A DNA stretch of 58,645 nt from Novosphingobium sp. HII-3. Its GTDB lineage: Bacteria; Pseudomonadota; Alphaproteobacteria; Sphingomonadales; Sphingomonadaceae. The stretch lies in NCBI RefSeq assembly GCF_002916655.1, contig NZ_PPSM01000011.1, positions 1 to 58,645 of the forward strand, in the 5' to 3' direction. Shown here piece after piece: positions 7,591 through 15,916 of the stretch (its first letter is position 1; each line of letters begins with the position of its first letter). Made by a program: the position numbers and the translations under genes. The notes below the pieces were generated by a model. That model ran no database searches. It had not been told where the DNA came from and saw only the letters and a list, made by a program, of their open reading frames with translations.

Positions 7591-8832
7591 ATGTCTCATC
7601 CCCCGGTTTTGGAACGTTTGAAAATACTGGCTGATGCGGCCAAGTACGATGCGTCATGTGCCTCATCGGGAACGGCAAAGCGCAACAGTCGCGATGGCAA
7701 GGGGCTGGGTTCGACGGAGGGGATGGGAATTTGCCACGCCTATGCCCCTGACGGTCGATGCATTTCGCTGTTGAAGCTGCTGCTGACCAATCACTGCATT
7801 TTTGATTGCCATTACTGCATCAACCGGAAAAGCTCCAATGTCCGCCGGGCCCGATTCACGCCGCAGGAGGTTGTCGATCTCACTCTGTCCTTCTACCGGC
7901 GCAACTATATCGAAGGATTGTTTCTTTCATCCGGTATTGTGAAATCGTCCAACCACACGATGGAACAACTGATAGAAGTTGCGCGAATCCTGAGGGAAGA
8001 GCACGAGTTTCGTGGTTACATCCACTTGAAGACAATTCCGGAAGCCGATCCCGAACTGGTGGAACAGGCCGGGCTTTGGGCCGATCGCGTGTCAATCAAT
8101 GTGGAACTTCCGACAGACACCGGTCTTGCGCGCCTCGCACCTGACAAGAATGGCGCCACCATCGAAGGCGCTATGGGAAAGCTGTCCAGCGCCATCACTG
8201 AAGCGCATGATGCGCGGAAGCGTTTTCGAAAGGCGCCCTCCTTTGCGCCGGCCGGCCAATCAACGCAGATGATCGTCGGGGCCGATGGTGCGAGCGACGC
8301 GCAGATCGTCGGCAAGGCCAGCACGCTGTATGATCGATTTGCGCTGAAGCGGGTTTATTACTCCGCGTTCAGCCCGATCCCCGAAGCCAGCGCGGTCCTT
8401 CCGCTGAAGCGTCCGCCGCTGCTGCGCGAGCACCGCCTCTACCAGTCCGACTGGCTGATGCGCTTCTACGGTTTCGCACCGCAAGAAGTTCAGCAGGCGA
8501 CTGAAGAGGACGGAATGCTGCCTCTGGACATTGATCCGAAACTGGCGTGGGCGTTGAAATTTCGGGATCGCTTCCCCGTGGACCTGAACCGGGCGCCCCG
8601 TGAAGCCATGCTGCGCGTGCCCGGACTGGGGGTGAAGGCGGTTGATGCCATCATCATGGGCCGCCGACATCGGACCATCCGGCTGGATGACGTGGCACGG
8701 CTGACGGTGTCCGTTCGCAAATTGCGCCCCTTCATCGTCACGGCGGACTGGCGCCCGACGCTCCTCACCGACCGTGCAGATCTGCGGGCGCGTCTTGCAC
8801 CGCCGGCGCAGCAGATGGAATTATTCGGGTGA
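7591..8832 (+). CDS. Putative DNA modification/repair radical SAM protein (UDG-linked type)
   Basis: This 413-aa protein belongs to the family annotated as radical SAM proteins genetically linked to uracil-DNA-glycosylase-like genes. The N-terminus LKILADAAKYDASCASSGT is typical. The [4Fe-4S] site is Cys69-x3-Cys73-x2-Cys76 in NHCIFDCHYCINRK. The C-terminus has a helix-hairpin-helix DNA-binding motif (APREAMLRVPGLGVKAVDAI, about residues 333-352). The reaction is not established; the HhH and the partner suggest action on DNA bases. It overlaps the UdgX fusion gene by four bases (GTGA) and lies directly behind a LexA box, so it is likely damage-inducible. Confidence 0.9.
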   Translation: MSHPPVLERLKILADAAKYDASCASSGTAKRNSRDGKGLGSTEGMGICHAYAPDGRCISLLKLLLTNHCIFDCHYCINRKSSNVRRARFTPQEVVDLTLSFYRRNYIEGLFLSSGIVKSSNHTMEQLIEVARILREEHEFRGYIHLKTIPEADPELVEQAGLWADRVSINVELPTDTGLARLAPDKNGATIEGAMGKLSSAITEAHDARKRFRKAPSFAPAGQSTQMIVGADGASDAQIVGKASTLYDRFALKRVYYSAFSPIPEASAVLPLKRPPLLREHRLYQSDWLMRFYGFAPQEVQQATEEDGMLPLDIDPKLAWALKFRDRFPVDLNRAPREAMLRVPGLGVKAVDAIIMGRRHRTIRLDDVARLTVSVRKLRPFIVTADWRPTLLTDRADLRARLAPPAQQMELFG

Positions 8833-10235
8833 TCGCGATCACCCTCGCGGTCCCGGACGACTTCGAGGAATGGCGGGACGCTGCGCGAAGGCTCGCCGGA
8901 CGAGGCGTTTCTCCGAAGGCGGTTATGTGGAGCGACGGCAGCGGAGTGGGCGATCTGTTCGCCTCTGCGCCGTTCTCCAACGACAGGGGAACAGCGCCGG
9001 TAGAGGTGCGGGCGAGCCGTAAGTTCATCGACATTGCGCGCAGCGTCATCCTGCATTCCGACGCGGAGCGGCTGAACTTGCTCTACCGCGCGCTCTGGAG
9101 GCTCCAGAAGCACCCGCGCCTGCTGGACGACGCCGCCGATCCGGACGTCGCTGCCCTGGAACGGATGGCGAAGCAGGTGCGACGGGACATCCACAAGATG
9201 CGGGCCTTCGTACGCTTTCGGTCGGTGATCGATGAGGTCGGGGATGAACGGTACGTGGCCTGGTTCGAACCGGAGCACCGCATCGAGCGCGCCAATGCCG
9301 ACTTCTTCGTGAACCGTTTCGCGAGTCAGAGATGGTCGATCCTGACGCCCCGCCTCTCGCTCCATTGGGACGGGGACTCGCTCATGGAAGGGCCGCCCGC
9401 ATCGCGAGGGGATGCTCCCGCCGAAGACGCTACGGAGGAACTGTGGCTCGGATATTATCGTTCGATCTTCAACCCGGCGCGGCTGAAAGTAGGCATGATG
9501 CTGAAGGAGATGCCGCGTCGGTACTGGAAGAACCTGCCTGAAGCGCGCGAGATTTCGGATCTCGTCGCCGGGGCACACAAGCGAGAGGCCGCCATGATCG
9601 CGACGGGAACCAGTCTTTTCGAGCAGGAGAACGCACCTTCAAGCCTCGAAGCCATCGCCGAAGGGATCGTACAGTGCCGTCGCTGCCCGATCGGCTGCAA
9701 CGGCACGCGGGCGGTAATGGGCGAAGGTCCGCCCGATGCGCGCCTGATGATCGTCGGGGAGCAGCCGGGCGATACGGAGGAGCGTGAAAGCCGGCCGTTC
9801 GTCGGGCCGGCGGGGCAACTGCTTGACAAGGCCATGCAGGAAGCGGGGGTTGAGCGTCAAAGCGCCTACGTCACCAATGCCGTGAAGCACTTCAAGTTCA
9901 CGCCTCGTGGCAAGCGGCGACTGCATCAGAATCCCACCGCCGGCGAGATCGACATCTGCCGCTGGTGGCTCGACGGAGAACGGACTCTCATCAAGCCGAA
10001 GGTGATCCTGGCCCTGGGAGCGAGCGGAGCACGGGGGCTTCTCGGCCGCACACCTTCCATCGGCAAGGAACGCGGCCGTGCCATCACGCAACCCGATGGC
10101 ACCCTGGTCTGGCTGACGGCGCACCCCAGCTATCTGCTGCGCCTGGACGGCGAAGCGCGCGAGCGCGAGCATGGCCGCTTCGCCGATGACCTTGCCGGCC
10201 TCGCCCGGGTGCTCGCAACAGAACATCGCACCTGA
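8829..10235 (+). CDS. DUF4130-UdgX fusion: uracil-DNA-binding/glycosylase-like protein
   Basis: This 468-aa two-domain protein has a GTG start. Residues 1 to about 250 match the DUF4130/TIGR03915-type DNA-metabolism domain usually linked to the radical SAM partner. Residues about 275-465 form a family-4-like uracil-DNA glycosylase domain: Cys283-x2-Cys286 and Cys377 for the Fe-S cluster, motif A GEQPGDTEE, and the loop KRRLH (362-366). In UdgX the His of the KRRIH loop bonds covalently to the deoxyribose after uracil removal, sealing the enzyme on the abasic site; His366 is the equivalent here. Ile to Leu is the only change in the five-residue loop. Translational coupling to the radical SAM gene is clear from the overlap. 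Confidence 0.9.
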   Translation: MIAITLAVPDDFEEWRDAARRLAGRGVSPKAVMWSDGSGVGDLFASAPFSNDRGTAPVEVRASRKFIDIARSVILHSDAERLNLLYRALWRLQKHPRLLDDAADPDVAALERMAKQVRRDIHKMRAFVRFRSVIDEVGDERYVAWFEPEHRIERANADFFVNRFASQRWSILTPRLSLHWDGDSLMEGPPASRGDAPAEDATEELWLGYYRSIFNPARLKVGMMLKEMPRRYWKNLPEAREISDLVAGAHKREAAMIATGTSLFEQENAPSSLEAIAEGIVQCRRCPIGCNGTRAVMGEGPPDARLMIVGEQPGDTEERESRPFVGPAGQLLDKAMQEAGVERQSAYVTNAVKHFKFTPRGKRRLHQNPTAGEIDICRWWLDGERTLIKPKVILALGASGARGLLGRTPSIGKERGRAITQPDGTLVWLTAHPSYLLRLDGEAREREHGRFADDLAGLARVLATEHRT

Positions 10236-10341
10236 TCGGCAAAGCCGCTTCTCAAAGAGCCTGATGAAGGCGGACGCCCTCGCCTCGATCGGGAACCACC
10301 CTGCCCTTCCGCCGCTTTCCTGAGCAAGGAAGGAGCCGTTC

Positions 10342-11265
10342 ATGCCTGCACGCGCCTACTGGAAGGGTCAGATCCGGCTTGCCCTCGTCTCGATCCCGAT
10401 CGAGGTCTACCCTGCCACGCGATCGGGCGCCGCGATTTCCTTCCACCAGATCCACGAACCGAGCGGCAAGCGGATCCGCTATGAGAAGGTGGCGCCCGGC
10501 GTGGGCCCGGTCGATCGGGACGAGATCATCAAGGGCTACGAGGTGTCCAAGGGCAACTACGTACTGCTTGACGAGGAAGAGATCGAAGCGGTCAAGATCG
10601 AGAGCCGCAAGACGCTCGAACTGGTGCAGTTCGTTGAGTCCGACGAGATCGACGTGCTCTACTACGAGAAGCCCTACTTCGTGGTCCCGGCGGACGATCT
10701 GGCGGAGGAAGCCTACACCGTCCTGCGCGAGGCTCTTCGCAAAACCCGCAAGGTGGGCCTCGGCCAGCTGGCGGTGCGCGGACGGGAGCAACTCGTCTCC
10801 ATCAAGCCGTGTGGCCGCGGATTGATAATGGAAGTGCTCCGTTATGCCGACGAGGTTCACAAGGCGCAGGGCTACTTCCGGGACATCGAGGACACGAAGC
10901 CAGATGCCGACCTGCTCGATCTGGCGACTACCCTGATCGACAAGAAGACGGCCCCCTTCAACCCAGCTGAGTTCCACGACCGCTACGTCGATGCCCTTCA
11001 CCGCCTGATCGACAAGAAGGCCAAAGCGAGAAGCAACAAGCGGATCATCGAAGACGCGGACGAACCGGCGAGCGGCAAGAGCAACGTCATCGACCTCATG
11101 GCGGCGTTGAAGAAGTCCCTCGGGGAAAATGGCAAGTCTGCGACAAAGGCTTCGGCCAAGGCACCGGCGAAGTCGTCCGAAAAGGCGGAGACCAGCGGCA
11201 AAACCGGGCGCAAGACCGCCGCGAGCACCACCTCCTCCGGCACCCGCGGCCGCAAACGTGCCTGA
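10342..11265 (+). CDS. ku: Ku protein of bacterial non-homologous end joining
   Basis: This 307-aa Ku core-domain protein starts MPARAYWKGQIRLALVSIPIEVYPA and has the usual bacterial Ku text VDRDEIIKGYEVSKGNYVLLDEEEIEA and QLVSIKPCGRGLIMEVLRYADEV. A Lys/Ala/Ser-rich tail (residues about 255-307) is typical of extended bacterial Ku and likely binds DNA or helps recruit LigD. Ku homodimers ring broken DNA ends and recruit LigD. AAGGAAGGAG precedes the ATG. LigD follows 152 bp downstream on the same strand. Confidence 0.97.
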   Translation: MPARAYWKGQIRLALVSIPIEVYPATRSGAAISFHQIHEPSGKRIRYEKVAPGVGPVDRDEIIKGYEVSKGNYVLLDEEEIEAVKIESRKTLELVQFVESDEIDVLYYEKPYFVVPADDLAEEAYTVLREALRKTRKVGLGQLAVRGREQLVSIKPCGRGLIMEVLRYADEVHKAQGYFRDIEDTKPDADLLDLATTLIDKKTAPFNPAEFHDRYVDALHRLIDKKAKARSNKRIIEDADEPASGKSNVIDLMAALKKSLGENGKSATKASAKAPAKSSEKAETSGKTGRKTAASTTSSGTRGRKRA

Positions 11266-11417
11266 ACAATGAATTTCGTCGCCTTCGCGTCCATCGCCCG
11301 GCTCATCTGCGACAGGCCGTTCGGCCCGGCGCAGGCGGCCCCCCGACAAGACACCGGCCAACCCGAACGCTCCTCGGCCTTCGACCATCGGAGCTGCACG
11401 AAGGAGTATGACGGGGC

Positions 11418-13943
11418 GTGAGCAAGAGCAAGGCAGATCCGGCCGCTGACCTGCTGGCCGAGTACAACCGCAAGCGGGACTTTACGAAGACGGCAGAACC
11501 TTCCGGCAAACGGCGCAGCAGCAAGAGCGGCAACAGCTTCGTCGTGCAGAAACACGCTGCGACCCGCCTGCACTGGGATTTCCGCATCGAAGTGGACGGC
11601 GTGCTGAAATCCTGGGCCGTCACGAAGGGCCCCAGCCCCGATCCTGCGGACAAGCGCCTCGCGGTTCGCACAGAGGATCATCCTCTTTCCTACGGAGAGT
11701 TCGAAGGGATCATCCCCAAGGGAGAGTATGGCGGCGGCACCGTGATGCTGTGGGATCGCGGCACCTGGGCGCCGATTGAAGGGAAAAGCGCCAGCGATCT
11801 CGACGAGGGCCATCTGCATTTCACGTTGGACGGCGAGCGCATGAAGGGCGAATGGCTCTTGGTGCGGATGAAGGGCCGGCCCGGCGAGAAGCGGGAGAAC
11901 TGGCTGCTGCGGAAGGTGCAGGACGAGTTCGCCGAGAGAGGCGACACTCTGGTCGAGCAAGGGCTGACCAGTGTCCTCACCGGCCGCACCATGGCTGAGA
12001 TCGAAACTGACCGGGCCGGCGCCGTGTCCCTCAAGGGCAAGGAGGGCGATGTCTTCACCAAGGCCATGCAACAGAACGCCACGCGCAACGCGGCAAAGGC
12101 ACAACCGAAGCGCAAGAGCTCAGGGGCGCCGCCCAAGTTCCGCCCGGTGCAGTTGGCCACCCTTGTGGACACCGTCCCCACGGGCAACCTGTGGATGCAC
12201 GAAATCAAGTTCGACGGATACCGCGCGCTGGTGGCCGCAGCGGGAGACAAGGTCGTCGTTCACACCCGCAGCGGTCTTGACTGGACCGACAAGTTCGGTC
12301 CGCTCGCGGCTCACCTCGCAGCGCTGCAACTGCCGCCATGCCTGATCGATGGGGAGGTCATCGCCCGCGATAAGGCGGGCAATCCTGACTTTTCCACGCT
12401 GCAGAACGTGCTGAAGCGGGGGCACGGCAGCCAGAGTGAAAAGGACGCGCTCGAATTCCATGCCTTTGACCTGCTGGAACTCGACGGTGAAGACCTGGCG
12501 TCCCTGCCCAACATCGAGCGCAAGGAACGGCTGGAAGCCCTGCTCTCTCAAGCCACTTCCCCGATCTTTGTGGCCGACCACGTGATCGGAGCAGGCGAGC
12601 CCCTGTACGAAGCCATGTGCGCGGCCGGGCAGGAAGGGGTGATCGCCAAGCGAATCGATGCTTCCTATGCCGGGCGACGAACGAAGAACTGGCTCAAGAT
12701 AAAATGCACCCGTCGACAGGAATTCGTGATCGTGGGCTGGACGAAATCGCGTGCGAAGGCCCGACCTTTTTCCTCCCTTCTCCTCGCCCAGTACGAAGGC
12801 GATACGCTCGTCTATCGCGGCAAGGTCGGCACGGGATTTAACGCGCAAACTCTTGCCGACATGGCCACGAAACTTGATAAACTCTCACGCAAGTCGCCGG
12901 CGCTCGAGGTCGAGCGCACTGAAGCGCGGGGCGCGAGTTGGGTCACGCCCAAGCTCGTCGCCGAGGTGGCGTTCGCCGAGCTGACGGCAGAAGGCCGCGT
13001 TCGGCACGGAAGTTTTCTCGGGCTGCGTGGCGACAAGGCGGCGAAGACCGTCACGGCCGAGACGCCTCAGAAAACCCCGGAAGCGACCATCGACATCAGG
13101 ATTTCCAATCCGGAACGAGTCATCTTCCCCGAAAGCGGCGAGACGAAAGGCGACCTCGCGAGCTATTACGCCGCCGTCGCCCCGCTCATGCTGCCGTTTA
13201 CCGGCAATCGGCCGATAAGCCTGGTCCGCTGTCCGCAGGGCCGGTCCAAGAAGTGCTTCTTCCAGAAGCACGATAGCGGGACTTTCGGGCCTCACGTCCA
13301 CCGCATCCCCATAAAGGAAAAGGATGGCGGGACCGAGGAATACCTCTTCGTCGAGAATGCGGAAGGGCTGATCGCCTGCGTCCAGATGGGCACGATAGAA
13401 TTCCACGGCTGGGCCAGCCGCGCCGATGCTGTCGAGCAGCCAGACCGCATGATTTTTGACCTTGACCCGGACGAGGGGCTGGATTTTCGCCAGTGTGCCA
13501 GAGCGGCGCTGGACCTCCGGGCTAGGCTTGCCGATCTTGGTCTGGTGACTTTCGCGATGCTTTCCGGCGGCAAGGGCGTTCACGTAGTGGTGCCGCTCAA
13601 GCGTGGGCACGATTGGGAAACGCACAAGAACTTTGCGCACCGCTTTGCGGAAGCCATGAGCATAGCGGAGCCGGAACGCTTCGTGGCAACGATGAGCAAA
13701 GCCAAGAGAAAGGGGCGAATCTTCATAGACTGGCTTCGAAACCAGCGCGGCGCGACGGCCGTTCTGCCCTACTCCGCCCGCGCCCGGGAAGGCGCGCCGG
13801 TGGCCGTTCCAATCGCGTGGGATGAACTTGAGGGTCTGGAAACGGCGAAGCTTTACTCGATCAACGATGCGGACGCGCTGGTGCAAAGGGCCAGCCATCT
13901 GCGTGGATGGGGTTTCGCCGATCAGTGTTTGCCGCGGTTTTAG
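11418..13943 (+). CDS. ligD: ATP-dependent DNA ligase D (phosphoesterase-ligase-polymerase)
   Basis: This 841-aa protein carries all three LigD modules. The 3'-phosphoesterase is at about residues 38-190 (FVVQKHAATRLHWDFR, EGIIPKGEYGGGTV). The ATP-dependent ligase is at about 245-545, with nucleophile Lys264 in EIKFDGYR. The primase-like polymerase is at about 560-841, with metal-binding Asp681 and Asp683 in FDLDPDEG, then MLSGGKGVHVVVPL. This is the Pseudomonas-type order, not the mycobacterial one. The start is GTG. LigD trims, fills and seals ends held by Ku. The two genes form an NHEJ pair next to the uracil-repair-like operon. Confidence 0.97.
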   Translation: MSKSKADPAADLLAEYNRKRDFTKTAEPSGKRRSSKSGNSFVVQKHAATRLHWDFRIEVDGVLKSWAVTKGPSPDPADKRLAVRTEDHPLSYGEFEGIIPKGEYGGGTVMLWDRGTWAPIEGKSASDLDEGHLHFTLDGERMKGEWLLVRMKGRPGEKRENWLLRKVQDEFAERGDTLVEQGLTSVLTGRTMAEIETDRAGAVSLKGKEGDVFTKAMQQNATRNAAKAQPKRKSSGAPPKFRPVQLATLVDTVPTGNLWMHEIKFDGYRALVAAAGDKVVVHTRSGLDWTDKFGPLAAHLAALQLPPCLIDGEVIARDKAGNPDFSTLQNVLKRGHGSQSEKDALEFHAFDLLELDGEDLASLPNIERKERLEALLSQATSPIFVADHVIGAGEPLYEAMCAAGQEGVIAKRIDASYAGRRTKNWLKIKCTRRQEFVIVGWTKSRAKARPFSSLLLAQYEGDTLVYRGKVGTGFNAQTLADMATKLDKLSRKSPALEVERTEARGASWVTPKLVAEVAFAELTAEGRVRHGSFLGLRGDKAAKTVTAETPQKTPEATIDIRISNPERVIFPESGETKGDLASYYAAVAPLMLPFTGNRPISLVRCPQGRSKKCFFQKHDSGTFGPHVHRIPIKEKDGGTEEYLFVENAEGLIACVQMGTIEFHGWASRADAVEQPDRMIFDLDPDEGLDFRQCARAALDLRARLADLGLVTFAMLSGGKGVHVVVPLKRGHDWETHKNFAHRFAEAMSIAEPERFVATMSKAKRKGRIFIDWLRNQRGATAVLPYSARAREGAPVAVPIAWDELEGLETAKLYSINDADALVQRASHLRGWGFADQCLPRF

Positions 13944-14007
13944 CTGTCCTTGCAACCCAAGCGGCTTCGAAGCATTTTCCATATACTATCCTTAAAGGGG
14001 AATGCAC

Positions 14008-14268
14008 ATGGCCAGCGAATGCACCGCCTTCCGCGATTCCAAAGGCGGACTTCACAGCAGCCCCGAGCGTGCGACGCTTGAAGACCTGGCCGGCGTTCTC
14101 GGGCGCGTCGGCGATGAAGGCGGTATGACCTCGGGGGTCGCGCGGATGATCTTCGACAAGCGCTCGGAGATCGAGCGGGTCTTTGCCGAACACGACGCGA
14201 TGGTGGCGACTCCGGCACCCGTCCTGCTGGGCGACGATACGAACGGACGCATCCGCGCCATCAACTGA
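14008..14268 (+). CDS. Small protein of unknown function
   Basis: This 86-aa hydrophilic protein (MASECTAFRDSKGGLHSSPERATLEDLAGVLGRVGDEGG...) has no signal peptide or membrane segment. An ATG at 14002 is also in frame, but AAAGGGG at 13994-14000 sits only one base from it and seven from the ATG at 14008, which is therefore preferred. Repeated EDLAGVLGR and RMIFDKRSEIERVF segments suggest a compact helical protein. I do not recognise a family. It lies between LigD and the ECF sigma factor and could belong to either unit. Confidence 0.6.
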   Translation: MASECTAFRDSKGGLHSSPERATLEDLAGVLGRVGDEGGMTSGVARMIFDKRSEIERVFAEHDAMVATPAPVLLGDDTNGRIRAIN

Positions 14269-14376
14269 CGCCATCAAGGGAGTCGACGTCCCGCAACGTG
14301 ACTCTGGCGGGCTAACCCTTTCCCAAAGGACGCCGAACGTCTATCAGGCGGCTCACAAAGGCAGCCGCATTTCTTC

Positions 14377-14901
14377 GTGACCGCAGAACCCTCACCTCCC
14401 GCTGGCCTGGAAGCGGCTTTTCTCGAACATCGGGAGAAGCTTCTTCGTTTTCTGCGGGCGCGCGGTGCCGGCGATGCGGCCGAGGATCTCGTTCAGGAAA
14501 TCTGGCTCAAGATCTCGACCAGTCGCCGTGGTCCGGTGGCGTCTCCTCTCTCGTATCTCTTCCGCACAGCCGACCTGCTGATGATCGATCGCTTCCGATC
14601 GAGTCGGCAGGCGAGTGCCCGCGATCGCGACTGGACACAGCTCCACGCCGGCGATCCTCCCGGCGTGTCTTCGGAGCCCTCGGCCGAACGCCGGCTTGCC
14701 GCCGCGCAGGAAGCGGCCAGTCTGCTGGCACTGCTCGATAAACTGGGCCCACGGACCTCGCTCATCTTCCGCAAGCATCGCGTGGAAGGCACGCCCCAGA
14801 AGGCCGTTGCCGCTGAACTGGGCATCAGCATCAGCACGGTGGAAAGCGATCTGCGCGCCGCGTATCGCGCGCTGGCCGAGTGGAAGGAGAAATCAAGATG
14901 A
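14377..14901 (+). CDS. ECF RNA polymerase sigma factor, FecI type
   Basis: This 174-aa sigma factor has region 2 at residues about 10-80 (EHREKLLRFLRARGAGDAAEDLVQEIWLK, LSYLFRTADLLMIDRFRS) and region 4 at about 110-165 (LDKLGPRTSLIFRKHRVEGTPQKAVAAELGISISTVESDLRAAYRAL). It has a GTG start. Position just before a FecR anti-sigma and a receptor with an STN domain makes it the cytoplasmic end of a cell-surface signalling system of the FecIRA kind, expected to switch on the receptor when its ligand is bound. Confidence 0.93.
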   Translation: MTAEPSPPAGLEAAFLEHREKLLRFLRARGAGDAAEDLVQEIWLKISTSRRGPVASPLSYLFRTADLLMIDRFRSSRQASARDRDWTQLHAGDPPGVSSEPSAERRLAAAQEAASLLALLDKLGPRTSLIFRKHRVEGTPQKAVAAELGISISTVESDLRAAYRALAEWKEKSR

Positions 14902-14958
14902 GCCCGCGTATGAGGCTGCACGCGGTTGACTTCGTCTTCGTGCCGGAAGGAGCGCCCG

Positions 14959-15912
14959 ATGGCGGATGACATGACGACCGAGGGCATCATACGGGAGCAG
15001 GCCCTGCAATGGGCCGTGCGCCTTGGCGATCCTGCGTTCGACGACTGGGACGGCTTCACACTCTGGCTGGAGGCCGATCCCCGGCACCCCCTCGCGTACG
15101 ACCACATCGCCGCCGCTGTGGGCGAAGCGAGCGAAGACCTTGCCACGGCTACCCCGGCGAACGAAAATCCGGAGGAGCACCACGATGTACCTGCGGTTCG
15201 ATCCGGTCGCAGGCCCGTCTGGCTCGCCGGAGCCATTGCCGCCAGTCTCGCTGCCGTCGCTGCGATCTGGGTGGTTCAAGGCTCCGGCCGGGATCTTTAC
15301 ACCGTGGAAACCGCGTTTGGACAGACCGAGGTGGTGACGCTCGAACCCGGTACCCATGTCGAACTTGCCGGGGGCACTGCCGTCCAATTTGACCGCAAGG
15401 ACGAACGCTACGCCCGACTGCAACGTGGCCAGGCCCTGTTCACCGTCAAACATAATCCGGCCGCTCCGTTCAAAGTCGACGTTGCCGACGAACGGCTGGT
15501 GGACCTCGGCACGGTTTTCGACGTGCGTCATGACGATGAAGGCCTGAGCGTGGCTGTGTCCGAGGGCACCGTCCAATATGACCCCGAAGGCGTCGCGGTG
15601 CGCATTTCGCCGGGCGAGATCCTGCGCCGTGAGGCCAACGGCTCGGCCTATACCCTCACCCGCATTCCCGAGGAACAGGTCGGCGAATGGCGCGAAGGAC
15701 GCCTGACGTTTGACGCCGCTTCGCTAAGCGAAGTTGCGGCGCAACTGCGGCGCGCCACTGGTCTCGACTACGTGGCAGCCCCCGGCAGCGCCGGCGCGGT
15801 GTCTGGATCGATTCTCGTCGGCGCCCTGCGCGATGACCCGGCGACCGTGGGCCCGCTTCTCGGCGTGACCGTCCGCTCTGAGGGCCGCCGCTGGATCATA
15901 GGTTCACGCTGA
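14959..15912 (+). CDS. FecR-family anti-sigma/sensor protein
   Basis: This 317-aa protein has an N-terminal DUF4880-like cytoplasmic segment (EQALQWAVRLGDPAFDDWDGFTLWLEADPRHPLAYDHI), one transmembrane helix (about residues 90-112, ending IWVVQG), a FecR domain with HVELAGGTAVQFDRKDERYARLQRGQALFTV, and a C-terminal secretin-like part (AASLSEVAAQLRRATGLDY). It should hold the sigma factor in check and receive the signal from the receptor plug through the periplasm. ATG 14959 is preferred because GGAAGGAG sits at good spacing; an in-frame ATG at 14926 lacks this. Confidence 0.92.
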   Translation: MADDMTTEGIIREQALQWAVRLGDPAFDDWDGFTLWLEADPRHPLAYDHIAAAVGEASEDLATATPANENPEEHHDVPAVRSGRRPVWLAGAIAASLAAVAAIWVVQGSGRDLYTVETAFGQTEVVTLEPGTHVELAGGTAVQFDRKDERYARLQRGQALFTVKHNPAAPFKVDVADERLVDLGTVFDVRHDDEGLSVAVSEGTVQYDPEGVAVRISPGEILRREANGSAYTLTRIPEEQVGEWREGRLTFDAASLSEVAAQLRRATGLDYVAAPGSAGAVSGSILVGALRDDPATVGPLLGVTVRSEGRRWIIGSR

Positions 15913-15916
15913 TCCG

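Noticed and set aside
10236..10341. Second LexA box before ku
   Set aside because: Only a single GAAC is found (GGGAACCAC); there is no partner half-site at 7-bp spacing.
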